Translations under genes and position numbers: made by a program
The notes under the pieces: model-generated
Told to the model about the DNA's origin: nothing
What the model saw: the letters and a program-made list of their open reading frames with translations, nothing else
Database searches by the model: none
Source: Bacillus taeanensis
GTDB taxonomy: Bacteria; Bacillota; Bacilli; Bacillales; UBA6769
DNA length: 64,000 bases
Reading direction: 5' to 3'
Assembly: GCF_003318295.1 (NCBI RefSeq)
Contig: NZ_QOCW01000001.1
Location: 310,001-374,000, forward strand
Shown: piece after piece, positions 39,403 to 48,461 of the stretch
How the letters are laid out: each line of letters opens with the position of its first letter
How positions within the stretch are numbered: position 1 is the first letter of the stretch

Positions 39403-40341
39403 ATGGCGATTAAACGAAAAAGAGTTTCAGTAATCGGAGCAGGTTTTACAGGAGCAACCACGGCTTTAATGCTTGCGCAAAAAGAGCTTGGGGATGTTGT
39501 GCTGGTTGATATTCCTAATTTAGAAAACCCAACAAAAGGAAAAGCGTTAGACATGCTTGAAGCAAGTCCTGTTCAAGGATTTGATGCTGATATTATTGGG
39601 ACCTCTGATTATGCAGACACAGCAAATTCGGATGTAATCATTATTACAGCCGGTATTGCGCGTAAACCTGGTATGAGTCGTGATGACCTTGTAAATACAA
39701 ATGCAAAGATTATGAAGTCTATTACAAAAGAGCTTGTAAAACATTCTCCTGAAGCAATTATTGTTGTGCTAACAAATCCAGTTGATGCAATGACATATTC
39801 AGTGTTTAAAGAATCTGGTTTCCCGAAAGAACGTGTTATTGGACAATCAGGAGTCCTTGATACAGCGCGTTTCCGTACATTTGTTGCACAAGAGCTTAAC
39901 CTATCAGTGAAAGATGTAACTGGTTTTGTATTAGGCGGTCATGGTGATGATATGGTTCCGCTTGTACGTTACTCTTATGCTGGTGGTATTCCGCTTGAAA
40001 AATTGATTAAACCTGAGCGTCTTGAAGAAATTGTTCAGCGTACGCGTACAGGCGGTGGAGAGATTGTGAATCTTCTAGGAAACGGCAGTGCTTACTATGC
40101 ACCTGCTGCTTCATTAGTACAAATGACAGAAGCTATTTTGAAAGATCAACGCCGTGTTATTCCAGCAATTGCTTACCTTGAAGGTGAGTATGGTTATGAT
40201 GGAATTTATTTAGGGGTTCCAACAATTCTAGGCGGTAATGGCCTTGAACAAATTATTGAGCTTGATTTAACAGAAGAAGAAAAGGCAGCACTTGATAAAT
40301 CAGCTGAATCAGTTCGTAATGTAATGAACGTATTAGCGTAG
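39403..40341 (+). CDS. mdh: Malate dehydrogenase
   Basis: Mdh oxidises malate to oxaloacetate with NAD. The 312-aa protein has the Rossmann motif [12 protein letters not shown] at residues ~9-20, the arginine of the active-site loop ([13 protein letters not shown]) and the catalytic histidine in [14 protein letters not shown], as in LDH-like bacterial MDH. The ATG at 39403 has GGAGGGTGAT upstream; the in-frame GTG at 39394 lies inside that site. It closes the operon with icd 28 bases upstream and is followed by a hairpin with U-run. Confidence 0.97.
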   Translation: MAIKRKRVSVIGAGFTGATTALMLAQKELGDVVLVDIPNLENPTKGKALDMLEASPVQGFDADIIGTSDYADTANSDVIIITAGIARKPGMSRDDLVNTNAKIMKSITKELVKHSPEAIIVVLTNPVDAMTYSVFKESGFPKERVIGQSGVLDTARFRTFVAQELNLSVKDVTGFVLGGHGDDMVPLVRYSYAGGIPLEKLIKPERLEEIVQRTRTGGGEIVNLLGNGSAYYAPAASLVQMTEAILKDQRRVIPAIAYLEGEYGYDGIYLGVPTILGGNGLEQIIELDLTEEEKAALDKSAESVRNVMNVLA

Positions 40342-40357
40342 TTGAGGCTTTTCTAAG

Positions 40358-40389
40358 AAGAGGTTTGGAAAATTTCCGAATCTCTTTTT
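40358..40389 (+). terminator. Terminator after citZ-icd-mdh
   Basis: AGAGgTTtGGAA and TTCCgAAtCTCT pair over 12 positions, two as G-U, followed by T5. Confidence 0.7.
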
Positions 40390-40433
40390 AGCTTATAATC
40401 GATACCATGTTTCCAAAAGAGGAGGACGAGGTT

Positions 40434-40910
40434 ATGGTTTTAGGTAAGAAACGAAAGCTAGGGCGTCAAATTGAAGAAATTACTGTAGGGGAGAAGTTGG
40501 AAATTACGGAGAAGATTGAGGATAAAGATCTTCTGCTCTATTTAGGGTTATCAGACGATAATAATCCGTTGTTTATTCAGCATGACTATGCCTCAATGAC
40601 ACCTTTTAAAAAACCAATTGTTCCGCATTTAATGCTTACTGGTATTGTTAATGCAGCTGTTTCGAAGTATTTACCAGGACCAGGAAGTGCCATTATGAAG
40701 CAGGAATTAGCCTTTTTAAAACCTGTTTATCACTATGGAACTGTTTTATTTCAATTTGAGGTAGTTGGCAAACAGCAGGAAGCCCATCTTATTGAAATAA
40801 AAATAGATGCATTTGATGAAGGGCAAGAAAAGGTAATTGAAGGGATGTTAAAAGTGAGTCCTCCTTATCCTCCAAAACCAATTACATCGAGTACTTTTGA
40901 AAACTTTTAA
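40434..40910 (+). CDS. MaoC-like hydratase (hotdog fold)
   Basis: This 158-aa protein has the MaoC/(R)-hydratase pattern: LYLGLSDDNNPLFIQHDYASMTPFKKPIVPHLMLTG, in which the catalytic Asp-His pair of the usual DxNPxHxD is partly replaced (DNNPLFIQHD). The later segment FLKPVYHYGTVLFQFEVV is the second strand pair. The ATG at 40434 follows GGAGGACGAGG. The substrate is unknown; enoyl-CoA hydration is the family's usual job. It lies between the TCA operon and phoPR, a place not occupied in B. subtilis as far as I recall. It has its own unusually long terminator. Confidence 0.75.
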   Translation: MVLGKKRKLGRQIEEITVGEKLEITEKIEDKDLLLYLGLSDDNNPLFIQHDYASMTPFKKPIVPHLMLTGIVNAAVSKYLPGPGSAIMKQELAFLKPVYHYGTVLFQFEVVGKQQEAHLIEIKIDAFDEGQEKVIEGMLKVSPPYPPKPITSSTFENF

Positions 40911-40964
40911 ATTCTCTCTAAAAAGAGTGCCATATTAGAATATGGCACTCTTTTTAGAGAGAAT
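40911..40964 (+). terminator. 25-bp perfect inverted repeat / terminator
   Basis: The left arm (40911-40935, ATTCTCTCTAAAAAGAGTGC at its start) is exactly complementary to 40940-40964, with loop TAGA. The inner part with CTCTTTTTAG on the right works as a terminator between the MaoC-like gene and phoP. Confidence 0.92.
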
Positions 40965-41063
40965 GTTCACACCGCTTTTGAATTATGAAAAAAAATAGTA
41001 TGATGAGAATTAGAAAAAGATAATTAGTAATGAAGGGTAAAATGTTTTAGGGGGAGAAATAAG

Positions 41064-41774
41064 ATGACTCAAAAAGTATTAGTTGTCGATGATGAAATAT
41101 CTATTGTCACCTTATTAAAGTTTAATTTAGAAAAAGCGGGTTATGACGTTATTACAGCGTTAGATGGTCAAGAAGCTGTTTATTTAGTGGAGACCTATCA
41201 TCCTAACTTAATCGTTCTTGATCTTATGCTGCCGAAGTTAGATGGGTTAGAAGTATGCAAATTGCTTCGTCAAAAGCAAATCCTTACTCCGATTTTAATG
41301 CTTACAGCAAAAGATGATGAATTTGATAAAGTGCTTGGCCTTGAAATTGGGGCAGATGATTATATGACTAAGCCGTTTAGCCCGCGTGAAGTTGTAGCAA
41401 AAGTGAAAGCAATTTTACGGCGGATTTCAAATCAAACTATAGAACCGAAAGAAGAATTTCACAAAATTGTTATTGGTGAATTAGAAATTTTCCCAGAACG
41501 TTTTGAGGCGCTCTTTAAAGAGAGGATGTTAGACTTAACACCTAAAGAATTTGAAATGCTTCATTATTTAGCAAAGCATAGAGGCAGGGTATTAACTCGT
41601 GAGCAGCTTCTTGGGGCGATTTGGGACTATTCTTATTCGGGTGGCACAAGGATTGTAGATGTTCATGTTAGTCATTTAAGAGATAAGATGGAAAGGAATA
41701 CAAGAAAGCCGCGCTACATTAAGACAATTCGTGGCTTAGGCTATAAATTAGAGGCACCTCATCCACATGAATAA
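41064..41774 (+). CDS. phoP: Phosphate response regulator PhoP
   Basis: PhoP is an OmpR-family regulator that controls phosphate-starvation genes. The 236-aa protein has a receiver domain with the acidic pair DDE (residues ~9-11), phospho-acceptor D53 in LDLMLPK, T of MLTAKDD and lysine in MTKPFSPRE, and a C-terminal winged helix (TPKEFEMLHYLAKHRGRVLTREQLL). Name is by family likeness, pairing with phoR and synteny (mdh-phoPR-polA). GGGGGAGA precedes the ATG. It overlaps phoR by eight bases. Confidence 0.93.
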   Translation: MTQKVLVVDDEISIVTLLKFNLEKAGYDVITALDGQEAVYLVETYHPNLIVLDLMLPKLDGLEVCKLLRQKQILTPILMLTAKDDEFDKVLGLEIGADDYMTKPFSPREVVAKVKAILRRISNQTIEPKEEFHKIVIGELEIFPERFEALFKERMLDLTPKEFEMLHYLAKHRGRVLTREQLLGAIWDYSYSGGTRIVDVHVSHLRDKMERNTRKPRYIKTIRGLGYKLEAPHPHE

Positions 41775-43497
41775 ATTTCGATTTCGAATGTTAAATGCCC
41801 TTTTAATTGTGATGGTCATTACATTTATTGGTGTAGCATTACTTCTTGAAAATTTATTAAAAAGCTTATATGTAAATGATTATATCGAGCAGTTGAAACG
41901 AGAAGCCGCTTTTGTAGAGACGCTTTTGCATGAAAAAGAATGGACGACGTCGCATTTACCGGTTCTAGTCCGTACTTTAAATAACAATCAGGTAGGAATG
42001 GTCCGTATTTTTTTGAATGATGAGACAATGATTAATGAAGAAGGGAAGCAGCAAAAAGCTCCTGTGGAATTAGGGGAGCTTGAACGTTTGTCAAATCAAA
42101 AAACTTTGGAGAAGCATCTTAATAATATGCAGTATACAATTCCTTTTACAGTGGAAGGGGAACCAGCTTTTCTTCAGTTTAGTTTATCAAAAGAAACGGT
42201 ACAAAATAGTTATTATAAGCTAAGGATTGTTATTTTTACATGTTTATCAATTGGCTTTATCATTATTGTTATTATGAGTGTGCGTATTATGCATCGTTTA
42301 ACAATGCCGCTTGCTGATGTGACGCGTGTTGCAAATGAGCTTGCACATGGTAATTTTAATGCACGCACATATGATGATCAATTAGATGAAACAGGACAAT
42401 TGAGTGAGTCTATTAATGTGTTAGCAAGGAACTTGCAGGAAATGACAAACTCTTATAAAGCTCAACAGAACCGTTTATCTACCCTTATTGAAAACATGGG
42501 AAGCGCCCTTATTCTTATTGACTCTAAAGGTTATATTAATCTTGTTAACCGTACGTATAAAGAGATGTTTAAAGTGAATACAAGTGAATGGCTGAACAAG
42601 ATTTATTACCATGTATTGTCTCAAAAAGAAATTATTAAAGTGATTGAAGAAACTTTTATGACAGAAGCGCAAGTTCATAAACAAATTTTAATTACTGTAA
42701 ACATTGAACGGAAACATTTTGACATCAACAGTACACCAATTATTGATAATGAGGGACGACTTAAAGGGGTTGTGCTTGTTTTTCATGATATTACAGAATT
42801 GAAAAATTTAGAGCAAATGCGAAAAGATTTTGTTGCAAATGTCTCTCATGAATTACGCACACCTGTTACTTCTTTAAAAGGCTTTGCCGAGACGTTACTC
42901 GATGGTGCAATGGAAGATGAAACATTAAGAAAACAATTTTTAATGATTATGTTGGAAGAAAGTGAACGGCTTCAACGTTTAATTCAAGATTTATTGGACT
43001 TATCTAAAATAGAGCAAAAGGGAATTGTCTTGAATTGGGATGTAGTCGATTTAAAACAGAATATTGAGGATGTATTAGTAATCTTAAAAGAAAAAGCTGA
43101 TAATAAAGAGCTTACAGTGACGTTTAATGTGACAGGAAACCCTGTCATCTTAGGAGATATGTACCGTTTAAAGCAAGTTTTTATTAATCTAATTAATAAT
43201 AGTATTACTTATACGTTAAAGGGAAGAAGCATTCATATTGATTTAACTGAAGCAGAGGATACAGTTATATTTAAAATTTCAGACACAGGAATTGGGATAC
43301 CGCAAGAAGACATTCCGCGTATTTTTGAACGTTTTTACCGGGTGGATCGTGCAAGAAGTCGAAACTCTGGAGGAACCGGACTTGGACTTGCAATTGTGAA
43401 GCATATTGTAGAGGCACATGAAGGGAAAATAACGGTGGAAAGTGAGTTGGGGAACGGCACTACGTTTACGATTATCTTTAACAAACGGAAAATTTAA
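41767..43497 (+). CDS. phoR: Phosphate sensor histidine kinase PhoR
   Basis: PhoR senses phosphate limitation and phosphorylates PhoP. The 576-aa membrane protein has TM1 at residues ~9-28, an extracytoplasmic region to ~145, TM2 at ~155-178, a HAMP linker, a PAS domain (~235-340), the dimerisation box VSHELRTPVTSLKG with H361, and the ATPase domain with N, DTGIGIP and GGTGLGLAI motifs. Order and length match B. subtilis PhoR. The ATG lies inside the end of phoP (8-bp overlap). A terminator lies ~100 bases after it. Confidence 0.93.
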   Translation: MNKFRFRMLNALLIVMVITFIGVALLLENLLKSLYVNDYIEQLKREAAFVETLLHEKEWTTSHLPVLVRTLNNNQVGMVRIFLNDETMINEEGKQQKAPVELGELERLSNQKTLEKHLNNMQYTIPFTVEGEPAFLQFSLSKETVQNSYYKLRIVIFTCLSIGFIIIVIMSVRIMHRLTMPLADVTRVANELAHGNFNARTYDDQLDETGQLSESINVLARNLQEMTNSYKAQQNRLSTLIENMGSALILIDSKGYINLVNRTYKEMFKVNTSEWLNKIYYHVLSQKEIIKVIEETFMTEAQVHKQILITVNIERKHFDINSTPIIDNEGRLKGVVLVFHDITELKNLEQMRKDFVANVSHELRTPVTSLKGFAETLLDGAMEDETLRKQFLMIMLEESERLQRLIQDLLDLSKIEQKGIVLNWDVVDLKQNIEDVLVILKEKADNKELTVTFNVTGNPVILGDMYRLKQVFINLINNSITYTLKGRSIHIDLTEAEDTVIFKISDTGIGIPQEDIPRIFERFYRVDRARSRNSGGTGLGLAIVKHIVEAHEGKITVESELGNGTTFTIIFNKRKI

Positions 43498-43502
43498 CAA
43501 TC

Positions 43503-43541
43503 TTTACAAAAAACACACATTATCTTTAAACAAGCTTTACA
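43503..43541 (+). promoter_or_regulatory. Possible Pho-box-like repeats after phoR
   Basis: TTTACA at 43503 and 43536 and TTTAAA at 43525 lie on an 11-base phase (the 43514 position is CACACA). PhoP dimers bind TT(A/C/T)A(C/T)A repeats spaced like this. The link to any promoter is not established. Confidence 0.25.
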
Positions 43542-43598
43542 TTTATCCGTTATATTTAATGAGAACCCCTTCATCACGGATAAACATATCCATGTGTA

Positions 43599-43630
43599 GA
43601 CGAGAGAAATCATTCTCTCGTCCTTTTTTA
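43599..43630 (+). terminator. Terminator after phoPR
   Basis: GACGAGAGAA / TTCTCTCGTC (10 bp, loop ATCA) is followed by CTTTTTTA. Confidence 0.9.
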
Positions 43631-43740
43631 TGCCGTAAAAACATATATATGTAAGATTTAACGATTGTTTCAATGGGAAATGAAACCTTTTTCCTAGATA
43701 AGCGTAAATACTACTAATAGGCAAAAAAGGGGGAAGCACA

Positions 43741-44691
43741 ATGAATACAAAGCGTATCGTTGTCATTACTAGTGCGATTTTTTCTATTATTTTATTAAGT
43801 ATTGTTTTAATTACAAGTTGGTTTACTGTCGATGAATCCGAACAGGCAGTAATTATGACTTTTGGAAAAGTAGAAGAAGGAATTAGTGAGCCTGGCCTGC
43901 ACTTTAAGCTGCCTTGGCCAATTCAATCGGTTGAAGTTTTATCTCGAGAAACCTTTAGTTTGACATTTGGTTATGATGAGGAGAATGGAGAAGTTGTCGA
44001 TTATCCAGAAGAGACCAAAATGGTAACAGGTGATGAGAATATTGTGCTTGTTGACCTTGTCGTACAATGGCGTATTACCGATCCAAAGAAGTATTTATAC
44101 TACTCGGATGAACCAAAACAAATTTTATATAATGCTACTTCTGCTTCGTTAAGAGGTGTTATTGGAAGTTCGAAAATTGATGATGCCCTTACATCTGGAA
44201 AAGCCCAAATTGAAGCAGATGTAAGAGAATTATTAATGAAATTAATGAATCGTTATGAAATTGGTGTATCGATTTTAGATGTAAAGCTTCAGGATGTAGA
44301 ACTTCCAAATCAAGAGGTGAGAAAAGCTTTTACAAATGTTGTTGATGCACGTGAAGAAATGAATACAAAAATCTATGAAGCAGAAAAATATGCAAACCAA
44401 AAAGAAAATGAAGTAGAAGGCCAAAAAGATGCCATTATTTCAAAAGCAGAAGCAGAAAAAGCAAAAAGAATTGAAAACGCGCGTGGGGATACAGCAAAAT
44501 TTAATGCCTTGTTTAATGAGTATAAAAAACACCCAGATGTGACGCGAGAACGTTTAGTGCTTGAAACATTAGATCAAGTGCTTCCAAATGCCAAAATCTA
44601 TATTACAGAAGAAGATGGAAGTACTGTGAAATATTTGCCGATTGAAACACTAAAACAACAAAAACAACAGGAAGGGAGTGCGGGGCAATGA
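43741..44691 (+). CDS. hflK: HflK-like SPFH/stomatin protein
   Basis: HflK and HflC form a membrane-anchored SPFH complex that in E. coli encloses and restrains the FtsH protease. This 316-aa protein has one N-terminal membrane helix (residues ~6-25), then VDESEQAVIMTFGKVEEGISEPGLHFKLPWP, the band-7 start, and a helical region with repeated AEAEKAKR-like heptads (~215-255). AAAAGGGGGAAG precedes the ATG. It overlaps hflC by four bases (ATGA). B. subtilis has no such pair between phoR and polA as far as I recall. ftsH is not in the window. Confidence 0.82.
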   Translation: MNTKRIVVITSAIFSIILLSIVLITSWFTVDESEQAVIMTFGKVEEGISEPGLHFKLPWPIQSVEVLSRETFSLTFGYDEENGEVVDYPEETKMVTGDENIVLVDLVVQWRITDPKKYLYYSDEPKQILYNATSASLRGVIGSSKIDDALTSGKAQIEADVRELLMKLMNRYEIGVSILDVKLQDVELPNQEVRKAFTNVVDAREEMNTKIYEAEKYANQKENEVEGQKDAIISKAEAEKAKRIENARGDTAKFNALFNEYKKHPDVTRERLVLETLDQVLPNAKIYITEEDGSTVKYLPIETLKQQKQQEGSAGQ

Positions 44692-45626
44692 GTAATAACA
44701 GCAGCAGTGTAATCGATATGCAGAAGCGTTTAAAAGGTGGAAACTGGAGAACGTGGTTTAAGTCAGGAATGTTTTTTCTCCTTCTTTTACTTGTGATTGG
44801 CGCATTATTAAGCAGTGTTTTTATTGTGAAAGAAGGAGAATACAAAGTTATTCGTCAGTTTGGAGAAGTTGTACGCATTGAAAACCAACCTGGTATTTAC
44901 TTTAAAATTCCGTTTGTTCAATCGATGACAACACTTCCAAAATACCAGATGCTTTATGACGTAACCCCTGAAGAAATAACAACTAAAGATAAAAAAAGAA
45001 TGATCGTCGATAATTATGCTGTTTGGTATGTTGCAAACCCTCAACAAATGATCAAAAATGCAAGATCCATTGAGAATGCAGAAGCAAAGATGGGAGAATT
45101 TATTTTCTCTGTTATTCGGACAGAGCTTGGGCAATTAAATTATGATGAAATTATTAATGATGAAAAATCATCAAGAGGAAGTTTAAATGATCGTGTTCGT
45201 GATCGCGTGAATGAACTTCTTGAACGGGACGGGTACGGCATTGCTTTAACAGATGTTCGTATGAAGCGAACTGATTTACCAGATGCGAATGAACAATCTG
45301 TTTTTAAACGAATGATTTCAGAGCGTGAATCAAAAGCACAGGAATATTTATCGCAAGGTGATGCTGCATCAAATCGAATGAAAGCCGAAGCAGATAAAAA
45401 TGTAACAACAATCTTAGCTACAGCGAATGCGGATGCTGAGGAAATTATTGCAGCAGGTGAATCAGAAGCTGCAAAAATTTACAATGAAGCGTTTAGTCAA
45501 GATCCTGCTTTTTATGAACTTTATCGCACGCTTGAATCGTATAAAAAAACAATTAATGGTGAAACAGTAATTATGATTCCAGCAAACTCTCCATATGCAA
45601 AATTATTATTAGGTGATACACAGTAA
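44688..45626 (+). CDS. hflC: HflC-like SPFH/stomatin protein
   Basis: This 312-aa partner of the preceding gene has a charged ~22-residue cytosolic start, one membrane helix (~27-46), the band-7 segment VKEGEYKVIRQFGEVVRIENQPGIYFKIPF, and a coiled-coil C-terminal region rich in A, E and K with ANADAEEIIAAGESEAAKIYNEAFSQDPAFYELYRTLESY, which is close to the HflC pattern. The ATGA overlap indicates translational coupling, as expected for an obligate hetero-complex. GGAAGGGAG lies at the end of hflK. A hairpin with U-run follows. Confidence 0.84.
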   Translation: MSNNSSSVIDMQKRLKGGNWRTWFKSGMFFLLLLLVIGALLSSVFIVKEGEYKVIRQFGEVVRIENQPGIYFKIPFVQSMTTLPKYQMLYDVTPEEITTKDKKRMIVDNYAVWYVANPQQMIKNARSIENAEAKMGEFIFSVIRTELGQLNYDEIINDEKSSRGSLNDRVRDRVNELLERDGYGIALTDVRMKRTDLPDANEQSVFKRMISERESKAQEYLSQGDAASNRMKAEADKNVTTILATANADAEEIIAAGESEAAKIYNEAFSQDPAFYELYRTLESYKKTINGETVIMIPANSPYAKLLLGDTQ

Positions 45627-45635
45627 GTAAACTTC

Positions 45636-45701
45636 TACCGCTGTATTTTTCATTCTGTTTATCGTCATGATAAAATAGAAAAGGATGCAGCGGTATTTTT
45701 T
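45636..45701 (+). terminator. Possible large-loop terminator after hflKC
   Basis: TACCGCTG and CAGCGGTA pair across a 44-base loop and are followed by T6. The loop could contain part of a polA promoter, so this is uncertain. Confidence 0.4.
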
Positions 45702-45728
45702 ACATAATGGAATAGGGAGGCTTCTTCA

Positions 45729-48362
45729 TTGAAAAATAAATTAGTATTAATAGATGGAAATAGTATTGCTTATCGCGCTTTTTTCGCACTTCCATTACTC
45801 AGTACGAATAAAGGGATTTATACAAATGCTGTGTACGGATTTACAACAATGCTTTTAAAAGTATTAGAAGAGGAAAAGCCAACACACATGCTTGTTGCGT
45901 TTGATGCTGGGAAAACAACGTTTCGTCATAAAAACTATCAAGAATATAAAGGCGGCAGACAAAAAACACCTTCTGAACTCTCAGAGCAGTTTCCATTTAT
46001 TCGTGAATTATTAGACGCATTTAATATTCCTCGGTATGAGCTTGACCAATATGAAGCAGATGATATTATCGGTACTCTGTCTAAAAAGGCAGAAGAAGAA
46101 GATTGGGAAGTGAAGGTATTTTCAGGTGATAAAGATTTGCTTCAGCTTGTCAGTGATCATGTAACGGTTGCCGTTACGAAAAAAGGGATTACAGATGTTG
46201 ATACATATAACATCGAAGCACTTCATGAAAAGTATGGGCTTTCCCCTGATCAAATTATTGACATGAAGGCCCTTATGGGTGATAAATCTGATAACATTCC
46301 CGGTGTGCCTGGAGTAGGAGAAAAAACAGCTTTAAAACTGCTGCATGAATTCGGAACAGTCGATAAAGTTTTAGAATCAATTGATCAAATTTCTGGAAAG
46401 AAAATGAAAGAAAGACTTGAGGAAAATCGTGATCAAGCTTTAATGAGCAAAGAACTTGTTACAATTTTAAGAGAAACACCAGTAGAAATTTCGATTAGCG
46501 ATCTTCAATTAAGTGAGTATAATAAACAAAAAATTAGTGATCTGTTTAAAGAGCTTGAATTTAAGTCATTGCTTGGAAAATTTAGTGATGATTCACTAGA
46601 AGAACAGGAAATGTTGGATGAAGAAATGAACTATGAAATTGTTGAAGAAATTACACCAGAGATGTTTGTTTCTCCGACAGCACTCGTAGTAGAAGTAAAT
46701 GATGAAAATTATCATAATGCTCCTATTCAAGGGATTGGGTTTGTTAATGAAAAAGGTCGATTTTATTTATCAACAGAAAAAGCATTAACATCAGATTACT
46801 TTAAACAATGGGCAAAAGATCCAGGGCAAGAAAAGCTAACGTTTGATGCAAAACGTGCGATTGTTTCATTAGGGTGGCATGAAGTCGATCTTGAAGGCGT
46901 TAATTTTGATTTATTAATTGCTTCTTATTTGCTAAATCCAGCTGAATCAAGTCATGATGTAGCAGATATCGCAAACCGAAGAGGCTATGCAAATGTGCAG
47001 CATGACGAAGTAGTATACGGTAAAGGAGCAAAGCGAAAAATTCCTGAAGAGGATGTCCTAAGTGAACACCTTATTCGTAAAGCTGATGCACTTTTTCGTT
47101 TATATGAGCAGGTGTCAGAAGAATTAAAAGAAAACAGCCAATATGAATTGTTTTCAGAGCTTGAGATGCCTCTTTCTGTTGTATTAGGGAAAATGGAAAG
47201 ACAAGGAGTAGAAGTAGACGTCAACCGACTTGAAAATATGGGTAAAGAGGTTGATGAAAAGCTGCAAAGATTAGGAAAAGAAATTCACGAACTTGCAGGT
47301 GTAGAATTTAATGTGAATTCACCAAAGCAGCTTGGAGAAATTTTATTTGAAAAGCTCCAGCTTCCAGTTGTTAAAAAGACGAAAACAGGTTATTCCACTT
47401 CTGCTGATGTGTTAGAAAAGTTAGCCGATAAACACGAGATTATTCCTAAGATCCTTGATTATCGTCAATTAGGAAAGCTTTACTCTACTTATATTGAAGG
47501 GTTATTAAAAGTTGTTAACAAAGAAAGCAATAAAATTCATACGCGCTTTAACCAAGCAATTACACAAACAGGTCGGTTAAGCTCTACTGATCCTAATTTG
47601 CAAAACATTCCTATTCGTTTGGAGGAAGGAAGAAAAATTCGTCAAGCTTTTATCCCTGCTCAAGATGACTGGGTTATTTTCGCTGCTGACTATTCACAAA
47701 TTGAGTTAAGAGTCCTCGCCCATATTGCAAAAGATGAGAAATTAATCGATGCTTTTAATGAAGGGATGGATATTCATACGAAGACGGCAATGGATGTATT
47801 TGGCGCAAAAGAAGAGGAAGTAACAGCTGATATGCGCCGTCATGCTAAAGCGGTAAACTTTGGGATTGTATACGGTATTAGTGATTACGGACTATCACAA
47901 AGTCTCGGAATCACGAGAAAAGAAGCGGCAGCGTTTATTGAGCGCTATTTAGAAAGTTTTCCAGGTGTGAAAGCTTATATGGATGACATTATACAACAGG
48001 CTAAACGAGACGGATTTGTTACCACGCTGCTAAATCGAAGACGCTATTTACCGGAAATCAACAGTCGTAATTTTAATCTGCGCAGCTTTGCTGAACGTAC
48101 AGCAATGAATACACCAATACAAGGAACAGCTGCTGATATTATAAAACTGGCAATGGTGGAGATGGCAAAGCGTCTTGAGTCAGAGGGATTAGAAACGAAA
48201 ATGCTTCTTCAAGTTCATGATGAGCTTATTTTTGAAGTACCTAAGTGTGAAGTTGATGTATTGAAGAAAATTGTACCGGAAGTGATGGAAAGTGCGTTAT
48301 CGTTAGATGTGCCGTTAAGGGTTGACTACTCTTATGGCTCTACATGGTATGATGCAAAATAA
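45729..48362 (+). CDS. polA: DNA polymerase I
   Basis: PolA removes RNA primers and fills gaps. The 877-aa protein starts with TTG (KNKLVLIDGNS), with AGGGAGG upstream. Residues 1-~295 form the 5'-nuclease (GDKSDNIPGVPGVGEKTA), the middle ~300-480 is a 3'-exonuclease-like fold, and the C-terminal polymerase has DYSQIELRVLAH, RRHAKAVNFGIVYG and QVHDELIFE. In the middle domain the DxE of exo I reads VVEVNDEN, so the acidic residues are lost and no proofreading is expected, as known for Bacillus/Geobacillus Pol I. mutM follows after ~100 bases, a repair group. Confidence 0.96.
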   Translation: MKNKLVLIDGNSIAYRAFFALPLLSTNKGIYTNAVYGFTTMLLKVLEEEKPTHMLVAFDAGKTTFRHKNYQEYKGGRQKTPSELSEQFPFIRELLDAFNIPRYELDQYEADDIIGTLSKKAEEEDWEVKVFSGDKDLLQLVSDHVTVAVTKKGITDVDTYNIEALHEKYGLSPDQIIDMKALMGDKSDNIPGVPGVGEKTALKLLHEFGTVDKVLESIDQISGKKMKERLEENRDQALMSKELVTILRETPVEISISDLQLSEYNKQKISDLFKELEFKSLLGKFSDDSLEEQEMLDEEMNYEIVEEITPEMFVSPTALVVEVNDENYHNAPIQGIGFVNEKGRFYLSTEKALTSDYFKQWAKDPGQEKLTFDAKRAIVSLGWHEVDLEGVNFDLLIASYLLNPAESSHDVADIANRRGYANVQHDEVVYGKGAKRKIPEEDVLSEHLIRKADALFRLYEQVSEELKENSQYELFSELEMPLSVVLGKMERQGVEVDVNRLENMGKEVDEKLQRLGKEIHELAGVEFNVNSPKQLGEILFEKLQLPVVKKTKTGYSTSADVLEKLADKHEIIPKILDYRQLGKLYSTYIEGLLKVVNKESNKIHTRFNQAITQTGRLSSTDPNLQNIPIRLEEGRKIRQAFIPAQDDWVIFAADYSQIELRVLAHIAKDEKLIDAFNEGMDIHTKTAMDVFGAKEEEVTADMRRHAKAVNFGIVYGISDYGLSQSLGITRKEAAAFIERYLESFPGVKAYMDDIIQQAKRDGFVTTLLNRRRYLPEINSRNFNLRSFAERTAMNTPIQGTAADIIKLAMVEMAKRLESEGLETKMLLQVHDELIFEVPKCEVDVLKKIVPEVMESALSLDVPLRVDYSYGSTWYDAK

Positions 48363-48377
48363 AAAAGTATAATGAGA

Positions 48378-48406
48378 GAAACAACGTGCAATGTGTACGT
48401 TGTTTC
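48378..48406 (+). terminator. Hairpin between polA and mutM
   Basis: GAAACAACGT and ACGTTGTTTC form a 10-bp perfect stem with a 9-base loop. Only short T-rich sequence follows, so termination may be partial and transcription may continue into mutM. Confidence 0.5.
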
Positions 48407-48461
48407 CATTTGTTATTTATTACCCCATAATTAATGTTTAACATAAAAGGAGAAGAATAAC

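Noticed and set aside
43442-43766. Open frames in the phoR-hflK gap on both strands
   Set aside because: They run through the phoPR terminator and have no ribosome site.
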